Below, piece by piece: positions 42,567-51,787 of a stretch of DNA of 64,000 nt (the first letter of the stretch is position 1; each line of letters opens with the position of its first letter). A program made the position numbers and the translations under genes. Source of the stretch: Symbiodinium natans (Eukaryota; Sar; Dinophyceae; Suessiales; Symbiodiniaceae); contig CAJNDS010002174.1 of NCBI GenBank assembly GCA_905221605.1, positions 549,858-613,857 on the forward strand, written 5' to 3'. Below the pieces are notes generated by a model. That model was not told where the DNA came from. It did not search any database and saw nothing but the letters and a program-made list of their open reading frames with translations.

Positions 42567-42917
42567 ACTTGGAGGTTCCTCGATCAGTGTTAGGGATCCT
42601 TTTTACTTTTTGGGTTATGGGCTTTCTTATGTATGAACAAAAAGGATCCTTTTTTCTTCCTAGGGGAACAGGGATTAAGGTTCATGGCACTTATTAACCA
42701 GTTATATTACGATTGGTTATTGTATTTGTAACCCACATAAGTCCCTTAAGTGCCCTAATATGGCTATAAGTACAAGTCTATGTACAGTCTTGTACTACAG
42801 TTGGTTTTGAATACACTTATTAACTGTATTTACAACCCACTCATAAGCCCCTTGAGTGCCTTAATATGGTTATCAGTACAGTTATAAGTGGTTAAGAAGT
42901 ACCATGAACCTCCAAGT
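42567..42917. mobile_element. family E element with a nested family D insertion
   Basis: Left end ACTTGGAGGTTC is interrupted after 12 bp by a family D element (42579-42678); the sequence resumes with GGTTCATGGC, so GGTTC is duplicated. The right end is TGAACCTCCAAGT. The interior has two ~90-bp half-repeats around GTAACCCACATAAG / ACAACCCACTCATAAG. No telomere-like array in this copy. Confidence 0.8.
42579..42678 (+). mobile_element. family D element, nested copy
   Basis: About 100 bp from CTCGATCAGTGTTAGGG to GGGGAACAGGGATTAA, with an inner inverted GGATCCTTTTT/AAAAAGGATCC. Nearly identical to the copy at 54023. Confidence 0.85.
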
Positions 42918-43010
42918 ACCAGGAGAGGGGGACACAGAAGTCCGAGGCCGTGGGTCGGCAAAGTCGTGAGAGCGTGGTGGCCCAGCATTGCGACATTTTT
43001 CCGGTGACTT
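42918..43010 (+). CDS. exon-like segment, hypothetical
   Basis: Directly after the family E right end CTCCAAG the plus strand reads YQERGTQKSEAVGRQSRESV, then VAQHCDIFPVT. CCAAG as acceptor mirrors the reductase introns. Left of the element the plus strand is also open (ELESSTMPAPRSPHTP), so the element may be spliced out. Function unknown. Confidence 0.4.
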
Positions 43011-43032
43011 TTCGAAAAAATCTCTTCAGGCC

Positions 43033-43109
43033 TACCTGGTGCCCTATTTACCTACAGTTTATAGGGGGTGCTTATTACTAAACTGTAGGTAAATATAGGG
43101 TCCCAGGTA
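43033..43109. mobile_element. near-perfect hairpin element
   Basis: Arms TACCTGGTGCCCTATTTACC... and ...GGTAAATATAGGGTCCCAGGTA are inverted over about 29 bp, with an 18-bp loop. About 77 bp total, a minimal foldback element. Confidence 0.75.
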
Positions 43110-43954
43110 TACACCACCAGTGATTTGCCCTCACCCCAGACTATTGAGCCTACGTCCGCCCCGTAAGGCCAGTGAGATTGAAGGATAAAACAGGGCACCC
43201 TCTGAACGGCCCAAACATGGTACCCTTTTAACGGCCCATACTAAGGAGCCATGTAACTACTAAATCCCAAAAACCCTAAAACCTTAAAACACTAAAACCC
43301 TAAACCCCTAAAACCCTAGAACCCTAAAACCCTAAAATCCTAAAACCCACAAGCCCTAAAACCCTAACCCCTAGAGTCTAGACCCTTACAAAGGGTACGC
43401 CAAATTCGGCAACGACCCATGTGGAGAGTCTTCTAGGCCTGAGGGGATGGATTGTCGTCAAATGTTTCGGATTGGCAGACCTCAGCCTCTGTATGGGGTT
43501 TGGGGTTTGGGGTTTAGGGTTTAGGGTTTAGGGTTTAGGGTTTAGGGTTTAGGGTTTAGGGCTTAGGCTTGAGGGTTGTTGCCACGGAGTTTCCTCAAGG
43601 CCTGAGCTCTTGAAGCCAACCAAAGACCTTGAGCCCGCCACATGGCACCCAGGGTCTTGCGGCACGACCAAGTGGTGACCCTGAAGCCCCCTGAAGCCCC
43701 CCCCCCCTAAACTCCCCCAAACCCTAAACCTTTAAAACCGTACCCTAAACCCTAAACCCTATAAACCCTAAACCCTATACACCCTAAACCCTGTAAACCT
43801 TAAACCCTAAACCCTAGAAGCCCTAAAACCTAAACCCTCAACCCTATAAATCCTAAAGAGCCCTGCTGTCTGAAGAAGCTCTAAGCTCTAACGTCCGCTG
43901 CAAGGTCTCCTGGCAGAGCGCACTAAACCCTATAAACACTAAACCCTGATTTCT

Positions 43955-44090
43955 AAACCCTAAACCCTAAACCCTAAACCCTAAACCCTAAACCCTAAAC
44001 CCTAAACCCTAAACCCTAAACCCTAAACCCTAAACCCTAAACCCTAAACCCTAACCCTAAACCCTAAACCCTAAACCCTAAACCCCAAAG
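43955..44090. repeat. interstitial CCCTAAA array
   Basis: About nineteen CCCTAAA units with one shortened unit. More degenerate CCCTATAAA variants precede it at 43735-43860. Confidence 0.95.
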
Positions 44091-44573
44091 AGCCCTGATG
44101 CAAGGTCTCCTTGCAGAGCGCAGCCGACATCACAGCTCTGAGATCCAGTGCCCTGAGTGCAGGAACAAGGGGTCTCAGGACTTAGGATTTTTTGGGGGGG
44201 TTTGGGGTTTAGGGTTTAGGGTTTAGGGCAAGGGTTTAGGGTGTAGGGTTTAGGGCCCGGGTGTACAGGGTGAACCCTCAACCCCACGCGCGAAACCCTA
44301 GCCCTACATGCCCTGAGCCCTAAACTCCCAGGCCCTGTTTTGGTTTTGTCTACGTGGCCTAGTTCGGACCCTAGTTAAAGTAGCTGCCAACTTGGAGACG
44401 ACTGCTTGGGGTGTTACATTGGGTTTAGGGTTTAGGGTTTGGGGTTTAAGTTCACCCTTTAGCATTTGCAATTTGGTAGGAAAGATGCTGTCTAACATAC
44501 CGGTTGCGGCAACTGCAACTTGAAGTGCTAAGGGCTTTACGGACGTCATGGAGAGGTGTACTACAGGGGTCGG

Positions 44574-44675
44574 AGAATTACGAGTGGTATTCCCCCCCAT
44601 ATGGTCCCTACACACTCAGTTATGCCGTCCTAACCCCCGCCAAAACCCTATTCTAATCATTAAGGCCCCTATAGT
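44574..44675 (+). mobile_element. family F element with one internal unit
   Basis: Begins AGGGGTCGGAGAATTACG, has one GAGTGGTATTCCCCCCCATA unit and a tail CTAATCATTAAGGCCCCTATAG. A family B element follows 8 bp later. Confidence 0.65.
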
Positions 44676-44682
44676 ATCCAGG

Positions 44683-44799
44683 CTAGGATGCCCAGTAGTA
44701 CCCTTATTCCCTTTTTGGGGGGTTTAGGTTCCCTTATAAACCCCTTTAAGCAAAAAAAAAAGGGCACCCTTTTTAGGCCTTGGTTACTGGGCAGCCTAG
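44683..44799. mobile_element. family B inverted-repeat element with a single TTTAGG seed
   Basis: Ends CTAGGATGCCCAGTA and TACTGGGCAGCCTAG; 117 bp. It contains GGGGGGTTTAGGTTCCC, a single TTTAGG at 44723-44728, where the related copy at 51788 carries an eleven-unit array. Confidence 0.85.
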
Positions 44800-44935
44800 T
44801 CATCAAGGCCCCTAGAGTATGGAGGTCAACATGTTTGCACTCCCCTGCTGGCTCGCACGGTAGCGACACCCAACGCCCGTCTTTAACCGAGGCCTTCCAA
44901 CCCAATCATGGAAACTAGGCTCCCTCAAGCCTGCA

Positions 44936-45062
44936 CCCTAAACCCTAAACCCTATAAATCCTAAACCCTACACCCTAAACCCTAAACCCTAAACCCTAAA
45001 CCCTAAACCCTAAACCCTAAACCCTAAACCCTAAACCCTAAACCCTAAACCCTAAACCCTCT
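44936..45062. repeat. interstitial CCCTAAA array
   Basis: About seventeen CCCTAAA units with CCTATAAATC variants at the start. Confidence 0.95.
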
Positions 45063-45082
45063 AGATTCTCCTTGAGCTTTAG

Positions 45083-45180
45083 GTGCAACTCTGCCCCTCA
45101 GCCCTCGCTGCCGCAATCGAAGCCGGCGTCACGTCGAAGCTCGACGCCGACCTCGCGGCCCCAATCCGGAGGCTTGCTGA
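45083..45180 (+). CDS. exon, helical hypothetical
   Basis: After TTGAGCTTTAG the plus strand reads VQLCPSALAAAIEAGVTSKL, then DADLAAPIRRLAE. It sits between two CCCTAAA-type arrays. Ala/Glu-rich helix. The 3' border is uncertain (CTTGCT|GAGAAA, GA, is possible). Function unknown. Confidence 0.5.
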
Positions 45181-45512
45181 GAAACCCCTACACCCTAAAC
45201 CCTAAACCCTAAACCCTACACCCTACACCCTATATCCTAAACCCTAAACCCTAAATCCTAAACCCCAAACCCCAAACCCTAAACCCGAATAACCTTGACG
45301 ACTCCCCCACCCCTGCTCAAGATCTTTGCCTTGAGTTATTATAGACCCCCACATAGTAGGATCCCCTTATGATAAGGACCACAATTTGATACCCTAATTT
45401 CGGAAACCACCATCTGTATCCTGAAAGGCTCCAAGAACTCTTCTCTCAAGGGTTTTTTCGCCCGAAAGACCAGGTCTAGCCGTGTGCCCGGCTCCATGGC
45501 TTGTGGTCTAGT

Positions 45513-45690
45513 ACCCTAAACCCTAAACCCTAAACCCTAAACCCTAAACCCTAAACCCTAAACCCTAAACCCTAACCCTAAACCCTAAACCCTAAACCCT
45601 AAACCCTAAACCCTAAACCCTAAACCCTAAACCCTAAACCCTAAACCCTAAACCCTAAACCCTAAACCCTAACCCTAAACCCCAAACCCC
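45513..45690. repeat. interstitial CCCTAAA array
   Basis: About twenty-five CCCTAAA units with two shortened units. Confidence 0.97.
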
Positions 45691-45775
45691 AGAAACACAA
45701 TTGCCTAAACCCTAAACCCCAAACCCCAGCATGCCCTAGGATTGCCTGTGCCCTCAATAGTAGGCCTTGGCTTTT

Positions 45776-45876
45776 GGGGTTTAGGGTTTAGGGTTTAGGG
45801 TTTAGGGTTTAGGGTTTAGGGTTTAGGGTTTAGGGTTTAGGGTTTAGGGTTTAGGGTTTAGGGTTTAGGGTTTAGG
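45776..45876. repeat. interstitial TTTAGGG array
   Basis: Fourteen perfect TTTAGGG units, in opposite orientation to the array 90 bp upstream. Confidence 0.97.
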
Positions 45877-46049
45877 CATTGCTGCCCCTCTTGGGATTGA
45901 ATCGTCTTCAGTGATGGTAAGGTTTTTGGGCCACTTTGAGCCCTAGGCACAAAGGGCCCATGTACCCGTGTGCTACATAGCGTTCCTACATAGTAGCTTT
46001 AGGCCCCAAGTATATACTACATGGGTACGTGGAAGGTACGGGTGAGAAT

Positions 46050-46103
46050 GTTCCACTTCCGGGCTCTGAACAAGGTGATTTCCCCAGAGACTTGATCAGA
46101 CAG
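46050..46103 (+). CDS. mini-exon candidate
   Basis: Plus strand reads PLPGSEQGDFPRDLIRQ and ends at CAG|GTTCGTGG, a good donor. No clear acceptor. A second open stretch with AGEIRELLYRG is at 46178-46212 and a third, LAAKSAPEDLNITAFCLP, at 46291-46345. Function unknown. Confidence 0.3.
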
Positions 46104-46558
46104 GTTCGTGGTCTGCCACATTGGAACGTGCTCGGATAAAACTTTAGGGTTTAGGGCTCAGGGGCTACGAAGCTTCCCGAAAAAAACACAGTCAGCTGGA
46201 GAGATCCGAGAGCTGCTTTACCGCGGTTTCGGGTTTAGGGTTTAGGGTTTAGGGTTTAGGGTTTAGGGTTTAGGGTTCAGGGTGCACTGGCTGCAAAGTC
46301 GGCACCAGAAGATCTGAACATCACTGCTTTTTGTCTGCCTACATGGGTACCAAAGTCCCAACTCCCAAATCCTAGGTGGGATAAGGGGGACCCTTAAAAG
46401 GGAACCCCTTCTTAACCCTCTTCTGGCTCTCTTAACAAGGGGCCTTATTCAGAGGGTCTCTATCCCCAAATTCCCCCTAATCCTATCCCAACTCCCAAAA
46501 GAACGGAATCAACTTCTCCGTTTCTTTCGTTGCGGATCGGGCCCAGGTGTGACCCTAA

Positions 46559-46659
46559 CTCGATGAGTGTTAGGGATCTTTTTTACTTTTTGGGTTATGG
46601 GCTTTCTTATATATGAACAAAAAGGATCCCTTTTTCTTCCTAGGGGAACGGGGATTAAG
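46559..46659 (+). mobile_element. family D element
   Basis: From CTCGATGAGTGTTAGGG to GGGGAACGGGGATTAAG, a third copy of the ~100-bp element, with a few substitutions. Flanking CTAA occurs on both sides. Confidence 0.85.
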
Positions 46660-46942
46660 CTAAACCCTAAGTCATTCTGGTGATGGTTGAAAGTGTGAAG
46701 CCATTCGGTTCCTACTGTTTTGCTTAAGGACCCCGAACAAGCAACGACAATCATCCACTTATTCTCCTGATAAAGAAGATTGCTATATATATATATATTG
46801 TTTTTTTTTTGGGGGGGGGAATTCTTAACTTGGCTGGCTTTTGGGACATTTTCGATTTTCCTTATTTGGAGTTCTGAAAGATCCTACGTACAAATCTTTG
46901 TCAAAGGGTTCAACGGCCCACCCAGCTAAGTAAATAGAAGAT

Positions 46943-47102
46943 TCCTAAACCCTAAAACCCTAAAACCCTAAAACCCTAAAACCCCAAAACCCCAAAACCC
47001 TAAAACCCTAAAACCCTAAAACCCTAAAACCCCAAAACCCTAAAACCCTAAAACCCTAAAACCCTAAAACCCTAAAACCCTAAAACCCTAAAACCCTAAA
47101 CC
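46943..47102. repeat. CCCTAAAA variant array
   Basis: About nineteen octamers, mostly CCCTAAAA with CCCCAAAA interspersed, a homogenised octamer variant. Confidence 0.95.
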
Positions 47103-47115
47103 CTCAACCCTAACA

Positions 47116-47214
47116 TACAAAGGCCTCAGCGATGCTAGTGCAGGCGCTGCGCCAACGGAGGTGCCCGCCCCCGAGTGCGAGGTCGCCGCCGACGAGGCGC
47201 TGGGGGCTCCATGA
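47116..47214 (+). CDS. exon-like segment, possibly terminal
   Basis: Plus strand reads YKGLSDASAGAAPTEVPAPE, then CEVAADEALGAP, followed by TGA at 47212-47214. An acidic, Ala/Pro-rich stretch between a CCCTAAAA array and a TTTAGGG array. It may be the last exon of the preceding mini-exon series. Function unknown. Confidence 0.4.
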   Translation, partial: YKGLSDASAGAAPTEVPAPECEVAADEALGAP

Positions 47215-47228
47215 TGTTCATAATGTAC

Positions 47229-47337
47229 AGGGTTTAGGGTTTAGGGTTTAGGATTTAGGGTTTAGGGTTTAGGGTTTAGGGTTAGGGTTTAGGGTTTAGG
47301 GTTTAGGGTTTAGGGTTTAGGGTTTAGGGTTTAGGGT
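47229..47337. repeat. interstitial TTTAGGG array
   Basis: Fifteen units with one TTTAGGA variant and one shortened unit. Confidence 0.95.
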
Positions 47338-47645
47338 TATATAATCACACTCAGAATACAAAATAGTGTCTACAAATCTACAAAGAATTATAATCATAGT
47401 ATGTGTTTTTTGTACTACGCGATATGTACGTGTTTTTCCTCAACCCCTTCCCAACCCCCCTCCCAACGCCGGAACAGGTGAAGAGAAGACGAGTCGAATC
47501 GTCCGTTCCAGCATAGTGTCGCTGACTTTTTCCAGTCGCGTTGCCGGTGAAGCTATACCTTTTGACTCGAGCCCGAGTAGGGGAAGTCCATCTGATCCTG
47601 ATCCCGGCTGCCTGAACCCTCAACCCTAAACCCTTTTTTGCTTCC

Positions 47646-49664
47646 ATGGCTGCCTCCTCTTTCTTGCTCAACTGCGGCCATTCGATGCCCGCAGTGGGCC
47701 TAGGGCTTTGGAAGGTGGCGCCTGAGGCAGCCGGCAGCTGTGTGAGGGAAGCACTGCGGATCGGCTACAGCCACTTGGGAGCCCAGTTGTGCTGTTTTTT
47801 TTGCGCCTTCTTTTTATGGTTCTATAAGTTCCCTGCCTTAGCATAAAGTTCACCAACAACAAGAGTGGTACCCTTATTCCATTTCGGGTACTTGGCTTTA
47901 CTTACCAAGGACACATCGACAGCGCGTACATCTACTGGAACGAAGCGGAAGTCGGTAAGGCCCTTAGCACATCGGTCGGCTCCGGGCAAGAAGTGTCGCG
48001 GGAGGAGCTCTTCGTGACCTCGAAGCTGTGGAACACCCACCACGACCCGTCTCTGGTGGAAACTGCATGCAAGTCCTCCCTGCAGAAGATGGGCCTGGAC
48101 TACTTTGACCTCTACCTACTTCACCACCCCTATGCATTCAGCCCTCAGCCGCCCGGCGGGAATGACTTTCCACTGGACCCGGACGCTTTGTCATAGTTGG
48201 GTAACATTTTACATTTTTAAGGGTACTTAAACCCAATAAGGAAGATTTTGATTTTAAATACTATCCCAACCATGAACTAGGACGGCTTCCCGGCCTTTGC
48301 GGACATCCCTCTGACGGACACCTGGGCAGCCATGGAGGCTCTTGCACCTTGGGGACCAAATGAATTGGAACCTTAAATTTGGGGTCATATATACCCACTG
48401 TACTAGTAATACTAGTATATTTCTGAGCAAGGCATTGAAGGTATATGACCCATAAACCCCTATATTTCTGATTAAGGAAGCCAGAAATAACCCTGTTAGA
48501 ACCCTTTTAGGGTTCATGTCGTCCCCAAGGTATCCAAAGGGCTTGTCCGCAGCATCGGCGTGTCAAACTGTGACGCAGCCCAACTTACTACCATCCTAGA
48601 CTCCTGCTCCATCCGCCCATCTGTGAATCAGGTTGCTTGGTAGCCCAGTGGTGCCCTTTACCTTTTTTTTTTTTTTTGGGTTCTGGGTTCCCTTGTAAAG
48701 TAACCAACCCAAAAAAGGGGTGCCCTTATTGGAATATGCTTGCTGGGCCACGAAGGTCGAGTGCCACCCGTACACAGACCAGTCTTCCCTCCAGGCCTTT
48801 TGTCGCGAGCACCTTAGTAGTAGAGTAGGGAACCTTTAACCTTTTTGGGTTAATATATTCCCCTTATAATCCCAAAGGTTAACCTTTAAAACCCCTAGGT
48901 ACTGGACAACTAAGGCACGGCATTCTCCTCACGGCCTTCAGCGCCCTTGGCTCTGCCGACTCCCCGTGGCGCCAGCCTGGGGACCCTTGAAAATGAACCC
49001 TAAAAGGGTTTATGGTTCATTTACCCTTATATAGGAGTTATAGTAGTACAGGGTATGTGACAGCTTTTAAAAGGGTTTATGGTTCATATACCCTTATATA
49101 GGAGTTACAGTAGTACAGGGTATGTGACAGCAATGTTAAGGCTCATTTGGTCCCCAAGGACCCTCACCTTCTCTCCGACCCGGTCGTCTGCAACATCGCT
49201 TCCAGTATCGGGAAGACCCCTGCGCAGGTCCTCCTGAGGTACAACATCCAGCTGGGCAATGCAGTTCCTTGGGGACGACATGAATCCTGAAAAGGCTTAG
49301 GGTTCATGTACCTTCATAAGAATTAGAGTAGTACAGGGTATATGACCCCAGTTCTCACCTTCATGTGGTCCCCAAGGTTATCACCAAGAGCATCCACCCA
49401 GACCGCCTCGCATCGAACTTCGAGGCTCTCGCCGGGAGCTGGGAGTTGTCGGAAGAGCACATGGCGGAGCTCCGGGGCTTGGGAGCAAGCAGGGCGTACC
49501 AGTTCGGACACGTGCCGTGCTCGACCGAACGGCCGGCGTCCTGTGTGTACGACTGGGACGAGCTCGTGCGCCGGGGCTGCCACTGGCTGTTTATGAGCCC
49601 CAAGGCATATGCAGGGCAGCATGGCAAGGTGAAGGACTATCTGGACTTGCATCACCATCAGTAG
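47646..49664 (+). CDS. aldo/keto reductase, eight exons
   Basis: Exons 47646-47769, 47910-48184, 48281-48343, 48530-48631, 48756-48808, 48915-48981, 49159-49263 and 49377-49664 sum to 1077 nt (358 codons plus stop) and stay in frame. The product is an NAD(P)H-dependent aldo/keto reductase, a soluble TIM-barrel enzyme reducing aldehydes or ketones to alcohols. The family's catalytic residues are present: Asp45 and Tyr50 ([18 protein letters not shown]), Lys80 (FVTSKLWN) and His113 (LYLLHHPY). Further landmarks are [10 protein letters not shown] near residue 15, SIGVSN near 162-167, VNQVECHPY, and [11 protein letters not shown] for cofactor phosphate binding near 264. The C-terminus after about residue 300 is longer than in typical ~320-residue members. 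Donors are GC (introns 1, 2, 3, 5), GT (4, 7) and apparently GA (6); all acceptors are AG. The start is the first Met before the conserved core. The substrate cannot be told from sequence. Confidence 0.93.
47770..47909 (+). mobile_element. reductase intron 1, family B-like introner
   Basis: GC-AG intron of 140 bp. It starts GCCACTTGGGAGCCCAGTT and ends CTTTACTTACCAAG. Internal GGTTC...TTCCC and AAAGTTCACCAACAAC...GGTACCCTT align with intron 4 and with the dispersed family B copies. CTTGG/CCAAG ends form a short inverted repeat. Removal gives GYRHID, the exact family motif. Confidence 0.75.
48185..48280 (+). mobile_element. reductase intron 2, possible introner
   Basis: 96-bp intron read as GC-AG (GCTTTGTCATAG ... 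GAACTAG). TAGTTGGG near the start and CCCAACCATGAACTAG near the end are imperfect inverted repeats. No second copy of this sequence was found in the window, so its mobility is uncertain. The exact donor is inferred from the reading frame. Confidence 0.55.
48344..48529 (+). mobile_element. reductase intron 3, family A introner
   Basis: 186-bp GC-AG intron from GCACCTTGGGGACCAAATG to TTCATGTCGTCCCCAAG. The TIR CCTTGGGGAC matches introns 6 and 7 and the copy at 35019. The interior is more diverged than in those copies. Splicing restores [17 protein letters not shown]. Confidence 0.85.
48632..48755 (+). mobile_element. reductase intron 4, family B introner
   Basis: 124-bp GT-AG intron. It contains TAGCCCAGTGGTGCCCTTTA, a T-rich stretch, GGGTTCCCTTGTAAAG, GGGGTGCCCTT and GCTGGGCCACGAAG, matching the order of blocks in the family B copies at 44683, 51788, 53769 and around 53985. 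Confidence 0.8.
48809..48914 (+). mobile_element. reductase intron 5, family C introner with GCAC target duplication
   Basis: 106-bp GC-AG intron: the left GCAC (48809-48812) provides the GC donor, followed by a 102-bp element CTTAGTAG...CAACTAAG (48813-48914); the second GCAC (48915-48918) begins the next exon. The element differs at seven of 102 positions from 20158-20259. Confidence 0.92.
48982..49158 (+). mobile_element. reductase intron 6, family A introner with internal duplication
   Basis: 177-bp intron. The frame requires the donor GGG|GACCCTTG, a GA-AG pair; GGACCCT is present at both borders. A ~60-bp segment (GGTTTATGGTTCAT ... GGTATGTGACAGC) is tandemly duplicated inside. The right end TTTGGTCCCCAAG matches the family A TIR. 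Confidence 0.85.
49264..49376 (+). mobile_element. reductase intron 7, family A introner
   Basis: 113-bp GT-AG intron, GTTCCTTGGGGACGACATG to CATGTGGTCCCCAAG; GTT is repeated at the start of the next exon. Its length equals that of the dispersed copy at 35019-35131. Confidence 0.88.
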
Positions 49665-49827
49665 CAGGTCCTCGGGCACTGCGGCTTTCATTCAAAGGCG
49701 CGCCCTGTGGATGTGTGGATGTACCTGTGCATGACGACACGTGGCGACCGTTTCTGCGCCATGTGCAACCGTGCAAACCGTTGAGGGCTCAGGTGACGAA
49801 TGTGAGTCCCTATGAACGACGAGTTCA

Positions 49828-49880
49828 GGGTTTAGGGTTTAGGGTTTAGGGTTTAGGGTTTAGGGTTTAGGGTTTAGGGT
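49828..49880. repeat. interstitial TTTAGGG array
   Basis: Seven perfect TTTAGGG units about 165 bp after the reductase stop codon. Confidence 0.95.
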
Positions 49881-49894
49881 CTACTGAACAGCAG

Positions 49895-49994
49895 AACAGT
49901 GACCGAAGCAAAGAGTGTCCAAAAACCCTTGGGCCCCGAGCGGGCTGCTTTGGAGGTTCAGCAGCTGCGGCAAGTGCCGGGTGCTTCGGCTCAG
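49895..49994 (+). CDS. exon, helical hypothetical
   Basis: After GAACAGCAG the plus strand reads TVTEAKSVQKPLGPERAALE, then VQQLRQVPGASAQ, ending at CAG before GGTTCAGG. Same style as the mini-exons upstream of the reductase, so it probably belongs to another gene of that type. Function unknown. Confidence 0.45.
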
Positions 49995-50540
49995 GGTTCA
50001 GGATGTGTAGAGGATTCAGGGTTTAGGGTTTAGGGTTTAGGTTTTAGGGTTTGGGGTTTAGGGTTTAGGGGTTAGAGGTTAGGGTTTGGAGGATTTATGG
50101 TCTAGGGCTGTGGATCCTGAGCCTAAATTCTGAGTTGATGGTTGAAGGTAGCAGCATCCGCAAGAGTAGGCAACAGCCTGCCATGTTCCAGGGGCTATTT
50201 TTGCTTTAGTGTTCCGGGCTTCTACCTTCGGGGGTGCCGAAACCCTAAACCCTAAACTCTACACCCTAACCCCTAAACCCTAAACCCTAAACCCTACACC
50301 CTAAACCCCAAACCCTAAAACCTCAACCAAATAGGCTCGCCCCAAACTTTTCAAAGTATCCAACCCTATCCTCGAGGCGAACCTCCCAGTGCCTGGATGT
50401 TTAGATTTAGGGCTTCATGAATACCCAATTAACCTGTAGCCCGAAAACCTTGTAAAAAGGTTTTTTGGGGTGTAAGGTCCATACCCATGAGCCATGCCAA
50501 AAACTATCCAAAGACTCGCAGACACCCTAAATAAACGGAC

Positions 50541-50613
50541 GGTTTAGGGTTTAGGGTTTAGGGTTTAGGGTTTAGGGTTTAGGGTTTAGGGTTTAGGGTT
50601 TAGGGTTTAGGGT
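50541..50613. repeat. interstitial TTTAGGG array
   Basis: Ten perfect units. The next array, 50937-51060, has about fifteen units. Confidence 0.95.
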
Positions 50614-51062
50614 AGGAATGACCAGGAATGAGCCCAACCTTCAAAACCCCCACTTCGGAAAGCCCCAAAACCCTAAACGCCTAATTCCCCATGCATATGT
50701 GGGTAGTTCTCCAAATTCGGGCCCCCTTTCGTGAGGTGCTTCCCTTAAGGGTGCCGTAGTACATATGCGAAGTAGCTGAGTGAGCACTAGCCCCCTATAG
50801 AACTGAAAGTGTACGCTTTTGGGGGGGCTTATGAACTCAGCAACTAAGTATAGGACCCCAACAAAGCGACCCCAGTTGAGAGGGCTAGCCATGCAACTGC
50901 CGGAATCTCAGGCCACGAGGCTCGCCCGAAACTCATGGGGTTTAGGGTTTTGGGTTACAGGGTTCAGGGTTTAGGGTTTAGGGGTTTAGGGTTTAGGGTT
51001 TAGGGTTTAGGGTTTAGGGTTTAGGGTTTAGGGTTTAGGGTTTAGGGTTTAGGGTTTAGGGG

Positions 51063-51161
51063 CCCACCTCGAAGGAGTTGCAGACTCCCCCGGCCACACT
51101 CACGCCCGTGGCCCTCGCGGCCGCAGCCACGGCTGCGCAGCTGGAGCGGCGGTTGCGGGAG
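51063..51161 (+). CDS. exon, alanine-rich helical hypothetical
   Basis: Reads TSKELQTPPATLTPVALAAA, then ATAAQLERRLRE, and ends at GGGAG|GTCCCT, a GT donor. It abuts a TTTAGGG array on the left. Function unknown. Confidence 0.45.
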
Positions 51162-51374
51162 GTCCCTTTTTGGGTTTAGGCTGTAGGGTTTAGTATAGGG
51201 TTTGGGGTTTAGGGTTTAGGGTGTAGGGTTTAGGGTTTAGGGTTTAGGGGTGTAGAGACTTTAGGGGGTTGGGGAGTGAGCCGTGCACTTGCTCCATATT
51301 CCTCAGCGATCGCAAGCAACAGCATTCTGGATCCTCGGGCAAGTCACGCCGTGGACCATGGCCAGCCAAACCGT

Positions 51375-51612
51375 GCTTGGAGGTTCATGGTACTCACCCT
51401 AAACCCTAAACCCTAAACCCTAAACCCTAAACCCTAAACCCTAAACCCTAAACCCTAAACCCTAAACCCTAAACCCTAAACCCTAAACCGACCAACCAAT
51501 GATTACGGTACTGACAACTGTACTTATAACCATCTTGGGGCACTTCAGGGGCATAAAAACTGGGTTTTACGTACAGTTATAATGGGTTAAGAAGTACCAT
51601 GAACCTCCAAGT
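51375..51612. mobile_element. family E element containing a CCCTAAA array
   Basis: Left end GCTTGGAGGTTCATGGTACT, right end GTACCATGAACCTCCAAGT. Thirteen CCCTAAA units occupy 51398-51488 inside the left half. The interior (GTACAGTTATAATGGGTTAAG) matches the array-free copy at 42567. Confidence 0.85.
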
Positions 51613-51787
51613 CAGGGTCCATGTACCTCATTACTGTATACTTGGGCCCCAAAGTCCCAAAAAGGAAGTACTTTAAGACCCGAGTGCTCCCTATTTAGGT
51701 ACGGGGGACCCCTGAAAAAAAAGCCTTGAGCCGCGCGAACCCGCGATGTGAGTATTCTTACTCATTCTTACTCCTTGCCTGAGTTTC

